From Amycolatopsis camponoti (lineage in GTDB: Bacteria > Actinomycetota > Actinomycetes > Mycobacteriales > Pseudonocardiaceae), in assembly GCF_902497555.1 (NCBI RefSeq), contig NZ_CABVGP010000002.1:74501-138500 (forward strand): DNA of 64,000 nucleotides. The letters run 5' to 3'. Made by a program: the position numbers and the translations under genes. The notes under the pieces are model-generated. The model was given only the letters and a program-made list of their open reading frames with translations, was not told the origin of the DNA and did not search any database. This document shows positions 7,343 through 14,698 of the stretch, one piece after another (position 1 is the first letter of the stretch; each line of letters opens with the position of its first letter).

Positions 7343-8169
7343 TTCTCGGTGACCTCGGGAGGGGACGGCAGCTGGTACCCGGACGGCCCGATGTTCGCGT
7401 TGAGCGAGCGCAGCCATTCGCCGGAGGAGATCATCTTGCGGATCGCGTCGTCGACCGCGCTCACGCCCTGGGTGTCGCCCTTGCGCAGGCCGACGCCGTA
7501 GCTCTCCTTCGAGAACGCCTTCCCGACGACCTTCAGCAGCTCGGGGTCGCGCGTGACGTAGCCCGCGAGAATCACCCCATCGGTGGTCATCGCGTCGATC
7601 TGGCCGGCCAGCAGCGCGGTCACGCAGTCCGGGTACCGCGGGTACTCGACCAGTTGCACGGCCTGCGCGAACTTGTCCTTCACCTGCTGCGCCGGCGTCG
7701 AACCGGTGACCGAGCACAGCCGGCGCCCGTTGAGCGTCTCCGGGCCGGTGATGTCCGGTGACGTGCGCCGCACCAGCAGGTCCTGCCCGGTGGTGAAGTA
7801 CGGCCCGGCGAACGACACGAGCTGCTTGCGCTTGTCGGTGATCGAATAGGTGGCGACGACCAGGTCGACCGAGCCGGAGGTGAGGTCCGTCTCACGGGTC
7901 GCGGACGTCGTCTCGCGCCACGTGATGTCCTTCGCGGCCACCCCCAGTTCCGATGCGACGAAAGTCGCGACGTCGACGTCGAACCCGACGAATCGCCCGT
8001 CGATCGTGCGCTCGGAAAGCCCCGGCGCGTCGAACCGGATGCCGATGGTCAGGTGATCCGTCGCACTGGCACGGGTCACCAGCGAGTCGGTCGGGGAGAC
8101 CTTGCCCGGCCCGCATGCCGTGGCCGTGACCAGCAGCAACACCGAACCGAGGAGCGTGCGCCACCGCAT
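7339..8169 (-). CDS. Solute-binding lipoprotein, polar amino acid (GlnH-like) family
   Basis: A 276-residue family 3 periplasmic-binding lipoprotein. The N-terminus has RWR, a hydrophobic stretch and a lipobox ending in C19 (VTATAC). The mature part shows the type: LTIGIRFDAPGLSER, FVGFDVDVATFVASELG, DLVVATYSITDKRKQLVSFAGPYF. It would bind glutamate, glutamine or a related amino acid at the cell surface. No permease or ATPase accompanies it; the next gene in the operon is the helicase, with a GTGA overlap. The ATG at 8169 has a good GGAGGGA site. It diverges from the MauE-like gene over 67 bases. Confidence 0.88.
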   Translation of the reverse strand: MRWRTLLGSVLLLVTATACGPGKVSPTDSLVTRASATDHLTIGIRFDAPGLSERTIDGRFVGFDVDVATFVASELGVAAKDITWRETTSATRETDLTSGSVDLVVATYSITDKRKQLVSFAGPYFTTGQDLLVRRTSPDITGPETLNGRRLCSVTGSTPAQQVKDKFAQAVQLVEYPRYPDCVTALLAGQIDAMTTDGVILAGYVTRDPELLKVVGKAFSKESYGVGLRKGDTQGVSAVDDAIRKMISSGEWLRSLNANIGPSGYQLPSPPEVTEK

Positions 8170-8236
8170 TCCGCCGCTCCCTCCACCACCGCCGTGCCCT
8201 CACGAAGTTCTCAGGTCCTCCCGTTAGCCTAAGTGC

Positions 8237-8764
8237 GTGGTGCGACCGTCCCAACCCGTGCTGGACGCCGTCGGCACGCTCGCCCGGCTCGGGCTGGCTG
8301 CCGTCTGGCTCGTTTCCGGTGCGCTCAAGCTGGCGGATCCGGGCCAGACGTTGATCGCCGTGAAGGCGTACGACGTGCTGCCGGACGCACTCGCCAACGT
8401 GGTGGCCATCGCGCTGCCGCTCGTCGAACTCGTGCTCGGGCTGTTCCTGCTCGCGGGCCTGGCGACCCGGTGGGTCGCCGGCGCCGCGCTGGTGATGCTC
8501 GTCGTGCTCATCGCCGGGATCGCCCAGTCGTGGGCGCGCGGGCTGAGCATCGACTGCGGGTGCTTCGGCGGCGGCGGGCAGGTGGCGGCGGGACAGACGG
8601 AGTACCCGCAGGAGATCCTCCGCGACTCGGGGTTCGCGCTGCTGGCCGTGTGGCTGCTGGCGCGCCCGCGCACGTGGCTGTCGCTCGACGGCTGGCTGGC
8701 GCGAGGTCGCGGGAACTCCACCGAGCCCGAGCGCGACTACTCGGGTATCGCGGAAGGGAACTGA
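8237..8764 (+). CDS. MauE/DoxX-like membrane redox protein
   Basis: A 175-residue membrane protein with about four transmembrane helices (roughly 10-30, 50-75, 80-100, 130-150). A CGC pair occurs in the loop LSIDCGCFGGG after the third helix. MauE-like proteins are thought to pass disulfides to or from periplasmic thioredoxin-like proteins. The next gene, six bases on, encodes just such a DsbA-like protein with a CPIC site. The GTG at 8237 (or 8240) lies seven bases after a TAGCCT -10-like hexamer (8225-8230), so the message may be leaderless. Confidence 0.82.
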   Translation: MVRPSQPVLDAVGTLARLGLAAVWLVSGALKLADPGQTLIAVKAYDVLPDALANVVAIALPLVELVLGLFLLAGLATRWVAGAALVMLVVLIAGIAQSWARGLSIDCGCFGGGGQVAAGQTEYPQEILRDSGFALLAVWLLARPRTWLSLDGWLARGRGNSTEPERDYSGIAEGN

Positions 8765-8770
8765 TACACA

Positions 8771-9574
8771 GTGGGTGGAGCTGAGCGGACCGCTCGGAAG
8801 CGTCGTCAGGCCGCACAGGCCGGGGGAGCGAAGGCGGTGGCCCAGGCCAGGGGCGCATCGACCGACAAGCGGAAGTGGATCATCGGGATCGCCGCCGTGG
8901 TCGTCGTGGCCGCGCTGGTGATCGGCGGCGTGATCTGGACGATCTCGGACAAGAACAAGACCGAGGGCCAGACGATCGCCGCCGGGGGCACGTCGCTGGC
9001 CGGTGACGTCACGCAGAAGCGCGACGGCGTGGTCGTCACCGTCGGCAAGGCGGGTGCGAAGGCCTCGATCGACGTGTACGCCGACTTCCTCTGCCCGATC
9101 TGCGGCCAGTTCGAGAAGACCTACAAGGCCGGCGTCGAGCAGGCGATCAACGACGGCAAGCTGCAGGTGCGCTACCACATGGTGCCGCTGCTCAACGACC
9201 GTTCCGATCCGCCCGGCTACTCCCTCGACTCGGCGAACGCGGCGCTGGCCGCGGCCGACGCCGGCAAGTTCCTCCAGTTCCACGACGCGCTGTTCGCGAA
9301 CCAGCCCGAGGAGGGCAAGCGCGGCTACGACAAGGCGCAGCTGATCAAGCTCGGCCAGGACGTCGGGATCACCGACCCCGCGTTCTCGCAGACGGTCAAC
9401 GCCGGCACGTACGACCAGCAGGTCAACGACGCTTTCCAGCAGATCGAAAAAGACCCGAAGCTGGCGCAGGACTTCGGCAACGGGCGGAGCGGCTTCGGCA
9501 CGCCGACGGTCACGGCGAACGGCGCGATCGTCAACTGGCAGGACCCGAGCTGGCTCACGACGGTCACCGGCTGA
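8771..9574 (+). CDS. Membrane-anchored DsbA-like thiol:disulfide oxidoreductase
   Basis: A 267-residue protein with a basic N-terminus, one transmembrane anchor (about 36-58) and an extracellular thioredoxin-fold domain of the DsbA/DSBA_4 kind. The active site is C108-P-I-C111 in YADFLCPICGQFEKTY, and the cis-proline region is GTPTVTANG near the C-terminus. It probably oxidises cysteines of exported proteins, with the upstream MauE-like protein as electron partner. The GTG at 8771 follows the neighbour by six bases. A weak hairpin follows the stop; no clear terminator was seen. Confidence 0.9.
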   Translation: MGGAERTARKRRQAAQAGGAKAVAQARGASTDKRKWIIGIAAVVVVAALVIGGVIWTISDKNKTEGQTIAAGGTSLAGDVTQKRDGVVVTVGKAGAKASIDVYADFLCPICGQFEKTYKAGVEQAINDGKLQVRYHMVPLLNDRSDPPGYSLDSANAALAAADAGKFLQFHDALFANQPEEGKRGYDKAQLIKLGQDVGITDPAFSQTVNAGTYDQQVNDAFQQIEKDPKLAQDFGNGRSGFGTPTVTANGAIVNWQDPSWLTTVTG

Positions 9575-9684
9575 GTCCGGGCAATTCGCCCACTCGGGGA
9601 CGGACCGTGGACTAGGCTGAATCCCGCAGCAGGGGAACCGGGGGTCGCGCGCGCACGTCGCACTCCCGGTGACAGGGAGGGCCA

Positions 9685-10023
9685 GTGGACGGTTCGCGGC
9701 AGGGGTTTCACGTCGACGACGGCGCGTACGCGCGGTACGCCCGTGAGGTCGATCCGCTCGGCGACGACGTCAAGGGGGCGGCCGACAAGCACGTCGGCCC
9801 GCACGTGACGCTCGGCGGCCACGGCTTCTCCGAGATGGGTGGCGAGTCCGGCTTCTCCGGCGCCTACAGCGGCCGGATGCGCGCGCTGCAGGAGCGGATG
9901 CACCGCGTCGGCGGCGGCTGGCGGCAGGTCGGCGACGCCGCCCGGCAGACCGACCGCAACTACGCGGCGGTCGAGGGCGAGCACGGCGACGTCGTCCGGC
10001 GCCTCGGGCAGGACCTCTCGTGA
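9685..10023 (+). CDS. WXG100-like small helical protein
   Basis: A 112-residue protein with no signal peptide. It is mostly helical, with GGGWRQVGDAARQTDRNY near residue 75-92. The W flanked by glycines in a helical hairpin resembles the WXG turn of ESX/type VII family proteins, though the exact WxG triplet is not present. The GTG at 9685 has an AGGGAGG site. A -10-like TAGGCT (9613-9618) lies upstream, so this may start the four-gene operon to 12044. It overlaps the NlpC/P60 gene by GTGA. No ESX core genes are in the window, so secretion by a type VII system is inference. Confidence 0.7.
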   Translation: MDGSRQGFHVDDGAYARYAREVDPLGDDVKGAADKHVGPHVTLGGHGFSEMGGESGFSGAYSGRMRALQERMHRVGGGWRQVGDAARQTDRNYAAVEGEHGDVVRRLGQDLS

Positions 10024-11153
10024 CCGAGCACCACACCGACCAGCTCGTCCGGCACAGCCTGGACACCACGAACCAGTTCGCGGACAAGCTGCGCCACGAC
10101 CCGGCCGCGATCGGTGGCGCGCGCGACGCGCACGTCGCGCTGCAGAGGTCGGTGGGGCAGACCCGCGACGCCGCCGCCGATCAGCGCGTGAACCTGACCT
10201 CCGCCAGCTCCGGCTCGACGACCGACCGCGCCACCGCGACGTCGAAGAGCCTGGAGCAGGAGGTCCAGGACCTGCTCGACGAGAGCGCCGAGATCGAGAA
10301 GGCCGTCGCCGAGGCGGCCGAGTCGCTGCACGTCGGCGAGATCAAGAACGACCAGGTCCGCGACCAGATCATCAAGGAGATCTCGGCGTCGATGAAGGCG
10401 CTGGCGGCGGTGAAGTCGATCCAGCCGCCCGAGAGCCGGGCCGCCGCGTCGCGCGACATCCTGATGAAGCTGCAGACGAAGATCAGCCAGCTCACCGGCC
10501 AGGCCGCGACCTTCAGCGAGCAGACGATCAACCAGCTCACCGACATCGGGACGCGGCTGGGCGGCGGCGAGCAGACGACGTCGGCCAGCAGCGCGCCGTC
10601 GACGAAGGTGGGCTCGTCCTTCAACAGCAACTCCGGCTACTCCGGCGGCTCCGATGGCGGGGGCGGCGGCGGTGGTGGGGGAGGCGGCGGAGGCGGTGGC
10701 GGCGGTGCCGTGCACAAGCCGCGGCTGCCGGTCGCGATCCCGCCGCAGCCCGGCTCCGGCGTCGCGATCAACCTGCCCGGCGGCAAGCAGGTCATGGCGC
10801 CCAACGAGACCGCGGCGAAAGCCGTGCGCAACGCGCTTTCGCAGCTCGGCGTGCCGTACGTCTGGGGCGGCACCGCGCGGGGCCAGGGCCTCGACTGCAG
10901 CGGGCTGACCATGACGTCGTACCAGGACGCCGGCCTGCAGCTGCCGCGGACGGCCGCGCAGCAGACGGTCGGGGCCGAGGTGCCTTCGATCGACCAGCTG
11001 CTGCCCGGCGACCTCGTCGTCTGGTCCGGGCACGTGGCGATGGTGATCGGCGACGGCCAGATGGTCGAGGCCGGCGACCCGGTGCAGATCAGCAAGATCC
11101 GCACCACGAACGCGGGACAGTCGTTCATCGGCTTCTACCGCCCGACGGGTTAA
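10020..11153 (+). CDS. NlpC/P60 cell-wall endopeptidase with WXG-like N-terminus and polyglycine linker
   Basis: A 377-residue protein in three parts. Residues 1-180 are alpha-helical and coiled-coil-like, rich in A, E, Q and K. A Ser/Gly linker contains 17 consecutive glycines near 213-229. The NlpC/P60 domain covers about 255-377. Its catalytic cysteine lies in LDCSGLT (about 293) and its histidine in WSGHVAMVIG (about 338); the third residue is probably in the MVEAGD segment. The family cleaves peptidoglycan stem peptides. There is no Sec signal peptide, so export would need the helical N-terminus, as in ESX-linked NlpC proteins. It starts by GTGA overlap with the WXG-like gene. Confidence 0.85.
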   Translation: MTEHHTDQLVRHSLDTTNQFADKLRHDPAAIGGARDAHVALQRSVGQTRDAAADQRVNLTSASSGSTTDRATATSKSLEQEVQDLLDESAEIEKAVAEAAESLHVGEIKNDQVRDQIIKEISASMKALAAVKSIQPPESRAAASRDILMKLQTKISQLTGQAATFSEQTINQLTDIGTRLGGGEQTTSASSAPSTKVGSSFNSNSGYSGGSDGGGGGGGGGGGGGGGGGAVHKPRLPVAIPPQPGSGVAINLPGGKQVMAPNETAAKAVRNALSQLGVPYVWGGTARGQGLDCSGLTMTSYQDAGLQLPRTAAQQTVGAEVPSIDQLLPGDLVVWSGHVAMVIGDGQMVEAGDPVQISKIRTTNAGQSFIGFYRPTG

Positions 11154-11162
11154 GTTCTTCCG

Positions 11163-11543
11163 GTGGCTGACTTCGACATCGACCTGGCTTCTTCGCGGAT
11201 CGCGGAGCAGGCGGACCGCGCGGGCGCGGAGGCCGAGGCGCGCTTCTCCCGGACCGGTCCGGTGGTGGGCAAGGCGTCGTCCCCGGACAGCACCATCGAG
11301 GTCCAGGTGGCGCCCGGTGGGTTGCTGACCGGGCTCACCATCCACCGGTCGGCGCTGCGGCACGGGTCGGCGGTCATCGCCGACCAGATCCTCGAGCTGG
11401 CCCAGCGCGCGACCCGCCGCGCGGGCGACAAGATGTACCACGCGCTGGCGCCGGTGGTGGACGCGTCGCAGCTCGAAGTCCTGGGTTACGAGCCGATTCC
11501 GGACGACGACCCGGACGCCGACACCTACTCGTACGGAAGGTGA
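11163..11543 (+). CDS. YbaB/EbfC-like protein (first of two)
   Basis: A 126-residue protein with the YbaB fold order: an N-terminal helix, then a beta hairpin (STIEVQVAPGGLLTGLTI) and a long helix (ADQILELAQRATRRAGDKM), ending in an acidic tail. Classic YbaB proteins bind DNA. Paralogues in Pseudonocardiaceae next to WXG and NlpC genes look more like chaperones or partners for secreted helical proteins, but this is not proven. The GTG at 11163 follows the NlpC gene by nine bases. Confidence 0.7.
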   Translation: MADFDIDLASSRIAEQADRAGAEAEARFSRTGPVVGKASSPDSTIEVQVAPGGLLTGLTIHRSALRHGSAVIADQILELAQRATRRAGDKMYHALAPVVDASQLEVLGYEPIPDDDPDADTYSYGR

Positions 11544-11549
11544 GCGCCG

Positions 11550-12044
11550 GTGATCTCGACACGTGACCTGATCTCCCAGGCCCGGGCCCGGGAAGCGGCG
11601 ATGTCCAAAGTGGACGAGCTGCTCGCGTCCGCCACCGGCACCGCCCACGACCTCGACGGCCAGGTGGAGGCGACGGTCGACGGACGCGGCAAGCTGCTGC
11701 GGCTGTGGCTGGCGCCGTCGGCGGTGAACCTGGGTGAACGGCTCGGGCCGCTGGTGGTCGAGATCGCCCAGGCGGCCATGCGCGAGGCGACTCAGGACGG
11801 CTACAACAAGGTCGCTTTGCTGCTGGGCGAAGACATGACGTTCATGATCGAGCAGATGACCGGGATGCCGGCGCCCGCGCGAGCCGAGGACGACGACCCG
11901 GGCATGACGGTCGAGGAGTTCCAGCGGCTGCGCGCGGAGCGACTCGGTTCGGCGCCGCCGGAAACACCCGCACCCCCGAGTGCCGAGGACGAAGACGCCT
12001 ACTGGGACTCCTTCGACCCGGCTTCGCTGCGCTCGGACCGCTAG
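11550..12044 (+). CDS. YbaB/EbfC-like protein (second of two)
   Basis: A 164-residue relative of the preceding protein. It has an N-terminal helix, beta strands (GQVEATVDGRGKLLRLWLA) and a helix (LGPLVVEIAQAAMREAT), followed by a long acidic, proline-containing C-terminal extension (from about 110) ending YWDSFDPASLRSDR. Having two non-identical copies suggests a heterodimer. The GTG at 11550 follows by six bases, so all four genes from 9685 look co-transcribed. Its TAG stop shares CTAG with the PobA stop on the opposite strand. Confidence 0.7.
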   Translation: MISTRDLISQARAREAAMSKVDELLASATGTAHDLDGQVEATVDGRGKLLRLWLAPSAVNLGERLGPLVVEIAQAAMREATQDGYNKVALLLGEDMTFMIEQMTGMPAPARAEDDDPGMTVEEFQRLRAERLGSAPPETPAPPSAEDEDAYWDSFDPASLRSDR

Positions 12045-13180
12045 TTCACCCCGGCCATGAACTCGCCGAACAGGCGGCTCGCGGCGGGTGAGGTGAACTG
12101 GCGCTCCAGCTCCGCGCGGGCGATCCGCTTGCGGAACTCCCCGGCGTGGGAAGCGTCCCCGGCGTCGTGCATGACGTCGGTGATCCACGACGCGAAGGCC
12201 TGGTAGTTCCAGACGTGGCTCAGGCACGTCTCCGAATACGCGTCGAGCAGGCTCGGGTCGTCCTCTTTCACGTGCCGCAGGACGCCGCGTGCGAAAACCT
12301 CGGCGTCGAAGAGGGCGAGGTGGATTCCCTTGGCGCTCATGGGCGGGACGATGTGCGCCGCGTCCCCGAGCAGGAACAGCCGGCCGTGGTGCATCGGGCT
12401 GTGGACGACGTTCCGCAGGGGAACCAGCCGCTTGTCGGCGATCCGGCCGGGCGTGACCGGCCGGCCGAACCGGGCGGCCAGTTCGCTCCAGACGCGCTCG
12501 TCCGGCCACTGCGCGAGGTCGTCGTCGAGTGCGCACTGGAGGTAGACGCGGCTGGCGTGCGGGCCGCGGGGGATCATCCCCGCCAGGCCGCGGGAATGGA
12601 TCGCCATGCCGGACGGCTTCGCGGGTACTTCGGCCAGGACGCTCAGCCAGGCGTAGCCGTACTCACGCGAGTACCGGGTGAGGACGCCATCGGGGACGGC
12701 CGTCCGGCTGACCCCGCGGTCGCCGTCGCAGCCGGCGATGAAGTCGGCAGTGATGACCCGGTCCGCGTACCGCACGACAGGGTGTTCGAGGTTCTCCAGG
12801 GTGACGTCGTCGGCTTCGAACCGGAGGTCGCCGCCGGCGCGCAGGAAGACGTCCGTGAGGTTCCGGACGAGGACCTGCTGGGGCAGGAAGACGCTGTCGC
12901 TGTCGTCGTCGAGCTCGATGGGCAGCTCCTCGCCGTCGAGGAAGAAGCCACCCTCGAGGTCGGTCGGGGCGTCGCTCACCAGCACCTCTTCGAGCCCCCA
13001 CTCGCGGAACATGCGCACGCCGCGGCTGTCGATGGTCCCGGCCCGTTGCCGCTGCTCGACGTACGCGCGGCTGTGCTTCTCCAGAACGACGCAGTCGATT
13101 CCGTTGCGCAGCAGGATGTTCCCGAGGGTGAGCCCGGCGACCCCGGCCCCGATGACGACGACGGTGGTGTGTTCGGTCAT
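12041..13180 (-). CDS. pobA: 4-hydroxybenzoate 3-monooxygenase (PobA-like)
   Basis: A 379-residue class A flavin hydroxylase. The FAD motif VVVIGAGVAGLTLGN is at 7-21, an RAGTIDSRGVRMF stretch near 46 corresponds to RAGVLE in PobA, the middle motif is AGCDGDRGVSR, and the late FAD motif is GDAAHIVPPMSAKGIHLA. The match to PobA around the last motif is close (family form GDAAHIVPPTGAKGLNLA). PobA turns 4-hydroxybenzoate into protocatechuate. No protocatechuate ring-cleavage genes are nearby. The AraC-type gene 72 bases upstream on the same strand is a candidate activator, as PobR is elsewhere. Confidence 0.85.
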   Translation of the reverse strand: MTEHTTVVVIGAGVAGLTLGNILLRNGIDCVVLEKHSRAYVEQRQRAGTIDSRGVRMFREWGLEEVLVSDAPTDLEGGFFLDGEELPIELDDDSDSVFLPQQVLVRNLTDVFLRAGGDLRFEADDVTLENLEHPVVRYADRVITADFIAGCDGDRGVSRTAVPDGVLTRYSREYGYAWLSVLAEVPAKPSGMAIHSRGLAGMIPRGPHASRVYLQCALDDDLAQWPDERVWSELAARFGRPVTPGRIADKRLVPLRNVVHSPMHHGRLFLLGDAAHIVPPMSAKGIHLALFDAEVFARGVLRHVKEDDPSLLDAYSETCLSHVWNYQAFASWITDVMHDAGDASHAGEFRKRIARAELERQFTSPAASRLFGEFMAGVN

Positions 13181-13252
13181 GGCTCCACAGTGGACCTCGA
13201 AAGCGGCGCCACCAACCGGTGAAGCGACACCGGATACCGGAAACCCGCCAAG

Positions 13253-14020
13253 TCAGCGCGGGTCCAGCCCGGCCTGGTACCGGCCCGGCGTCTGGCCGAC
13301 GACATCGGTGAAGGCGTCGATGAAGCTCGACGGGTTGGACCACCCGCACGCCATCGCCGTGTCGAGGACCGACCGGCCCTCGGTCAGGTGGACCAGGGCG
13401 TGGTGGACGCGCAGGATGGTGCGCCAGCGCAGGAATCCCATGCCGAGCTCGGCTTGGAACAGGCGGCTGAGGGTGCGTTCGCTCGCCCCGGCGGTCCGGC
13501 CCAGCTCGCTCAGCGTCTCGGGCCGCGCGGGGTCGGCGTGCAGGAGACCGGTGACGGCGCGCAGCCGGTCGTCGCGCGGTTCGGGCAGGTGCAGGGACTG
13601 CTCGGGCGGCCCGGCGAGCTCGTCGACGACGACCGCGCGCAGCCGCCGGTGGGCGCCGGGACGGCTCTCCCGCGGGCCGGTCAGCGCCAGGAGGGCCTCG
13701 CGCAGGAGCGGGCTCACCGCGAACACGCCGGGGTGCGCCACGAGCTCACCGCACGACTCGGCCGGGATGACGACGAGCCGGAAGTCGGTCCGGCCGTAGC
13801 AGCGGTGCGAGTGGTCGAACCCCGGCGGCGTCCAGGTGACCCGGTTGGCCGGCGCGACCCAGGTCCCGAGCGTGGTGGTCGTGGCGAACCCGCCGGCGGC
13901 CGCGTACACGAGCTGGCCGTCGGCGTGGCGGTGGGTGCCGAGGTGGAAGCCGTGCGGCAGCCAGCCCTTCCCTTCCGGCGTCTCCCCGGGGGGAAGGGTG
14001 AAGTGGCGGGTTTCCGGCAT
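13253..14020 (-). CDS. AraC family transcriptional regulator
   Basis: A 255-residue regulator. An N-terminal cupin-type sensor domain (HFHLGTHRHADGQLVYAAAGG near residue 25-45) precedes the two AraC helix-turn-helices at about 155-250, with SELGRTAGASERTLSRLFQAELG and then DTAMACGWSNPSSFIDAF. The ATG at 14020 was chosen over a GTG one codon upstream; neither has a strong ribosome site. It precedes the PobA-like gene on the same strand and may control it, but no operator is evident in the 72-base gap. Confidence 0.85.
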   Translation of the reverse strand: MPETRHFTLPPGETPEGKGWLPHGFHLGTHRHADGQLVYAAAGGFATTTTLGTWVAPANRVTWTPPGFDHSHRCYGRTDFRLVVIPAESCGELVAHPGVFAVSPLLREALLALTGPRESRPGAHRRLRAVVVDELAGPPEQSLHLPEPRDDRLRAVTGLLHADPARPETLSELGRTAGASERTLSRLFQAELGMGFLRWRTILRVHHALVHLTEGRSVLDTAMACGWSNPSSFIDAFTDVVGQTPGRYQAGLDPR

Positions 14021-14052
14021 CACCCGCCAGCCTACCGGGGAACCGACGGCGG

Positions 14053-14544
14053 TTACGCCAGCTGGGCGGTGGAGTTCGCGCCGTCCAGGGACTCCCGGAT
14101 GACGTCCGCGTGGCCCGCGTGCTGGGCCGTCTCGTGGATCAGGTGCAGGACGATCCGCCTCGCCGACCAGAACTGGGGCTCCGGCGGTGACCACGGTGTC
14201 GTCGGCAGCTGCACCGAAACGTCCAGCGAGGGCAACGAACGCACGTACGCATCCGTCTCCGCGGCCGCCGCGGCGTAGGCCGACAGCCAGTGCGCGAGGG
14301 TCTCGCTCATCGAGTACTGCGCCGTGTCCAGCATGCCGTCCGGGAGGGCGCCGTCCGTGGACTTCAGGACCTGGAGCCACATGCGCTCGCCCGTCGCGAG
14401 GTGGCGGATCAACCCGCCCAGGGTCAGCTCGCTGACCGTCGTGCGCTTCGCCGCGTCGGCGTCCGAAATGTCCCGGACCGGGATCAGCAAGCGCTTCCGC
14501 ACTTCGGCCAGCAGGCCCAGCAGGTCTTCGTGTTCGCGAGTCAT
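14053..14544 (-). CDS. DinB/DUF664 family protein (mycothiol-dependent transferase fold)
   Basis: A 163-residue soluble protein of the DinB four-helix superfamily. The metal-site histidines are visible: H48 in GLIRHLATGERMW, and the C-terminal pair in HLIHETAQHAGHADVIRE (about 134-151). Actinobacterial members of this group are metal-dependent, mycothiol- or bacillithiol-linked transferases, often in detoxification. Which reaction this one catalyses is unknown. It stands alone, with the AraC gene 32 bases downstream on the same strand, so the two could share a transcript. Confidence 0.85.
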   Translation of the reverse strand: MTREHEDLLGLLAEVRKRLLIPVRDISDADAAKRTTVSELTLGGLIRHLATGERMWLQVLKSTDGALPDGMLDTAQYSMSETLAHWLSAYAAAAAETDAYVRSLPSLDVSVQLPTTPWSPPEPQFWSARRIVLHLIHETAQHAGHADVIRESLDGANSTAQLA

Positions 14545-14655
14545 GAGGACACCGTAGAACCGAACTAGGCCAGAACCTGACCGGAAGCCGCAATCCCGCT
14601 GAGCGGCACCCGAGTTCGGTCAGAGGTCTGGACCAACGCCGAAAACCTGTGTCTT

Positions 14656-14672
14656 AATTCAAGGCGTGAATT
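14656..14672. promoter_or_regulatory. Candidate operator upstream of the GH3 gene
   Basis: AATTCA-AGGCG-TGAATT has perfect 6-bp arms around five bases, 27 bases before the GH3 start. Its position is right for a repressor site. No regulator is adjacent, so the binding protein is unknown. Confidence 0.45.
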
Positions 14673-14698
14673 TCGGTCTCTCGACGAGGAGGACCCGG

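Noticed and set aside
9685..12044. A complete type VII (ESX) secretion locus
   Set aside because: Only WXG-like, NlpC and YbaB-like genes are present; no EccC ATPase, EccB/D/E or mycosin is seen.
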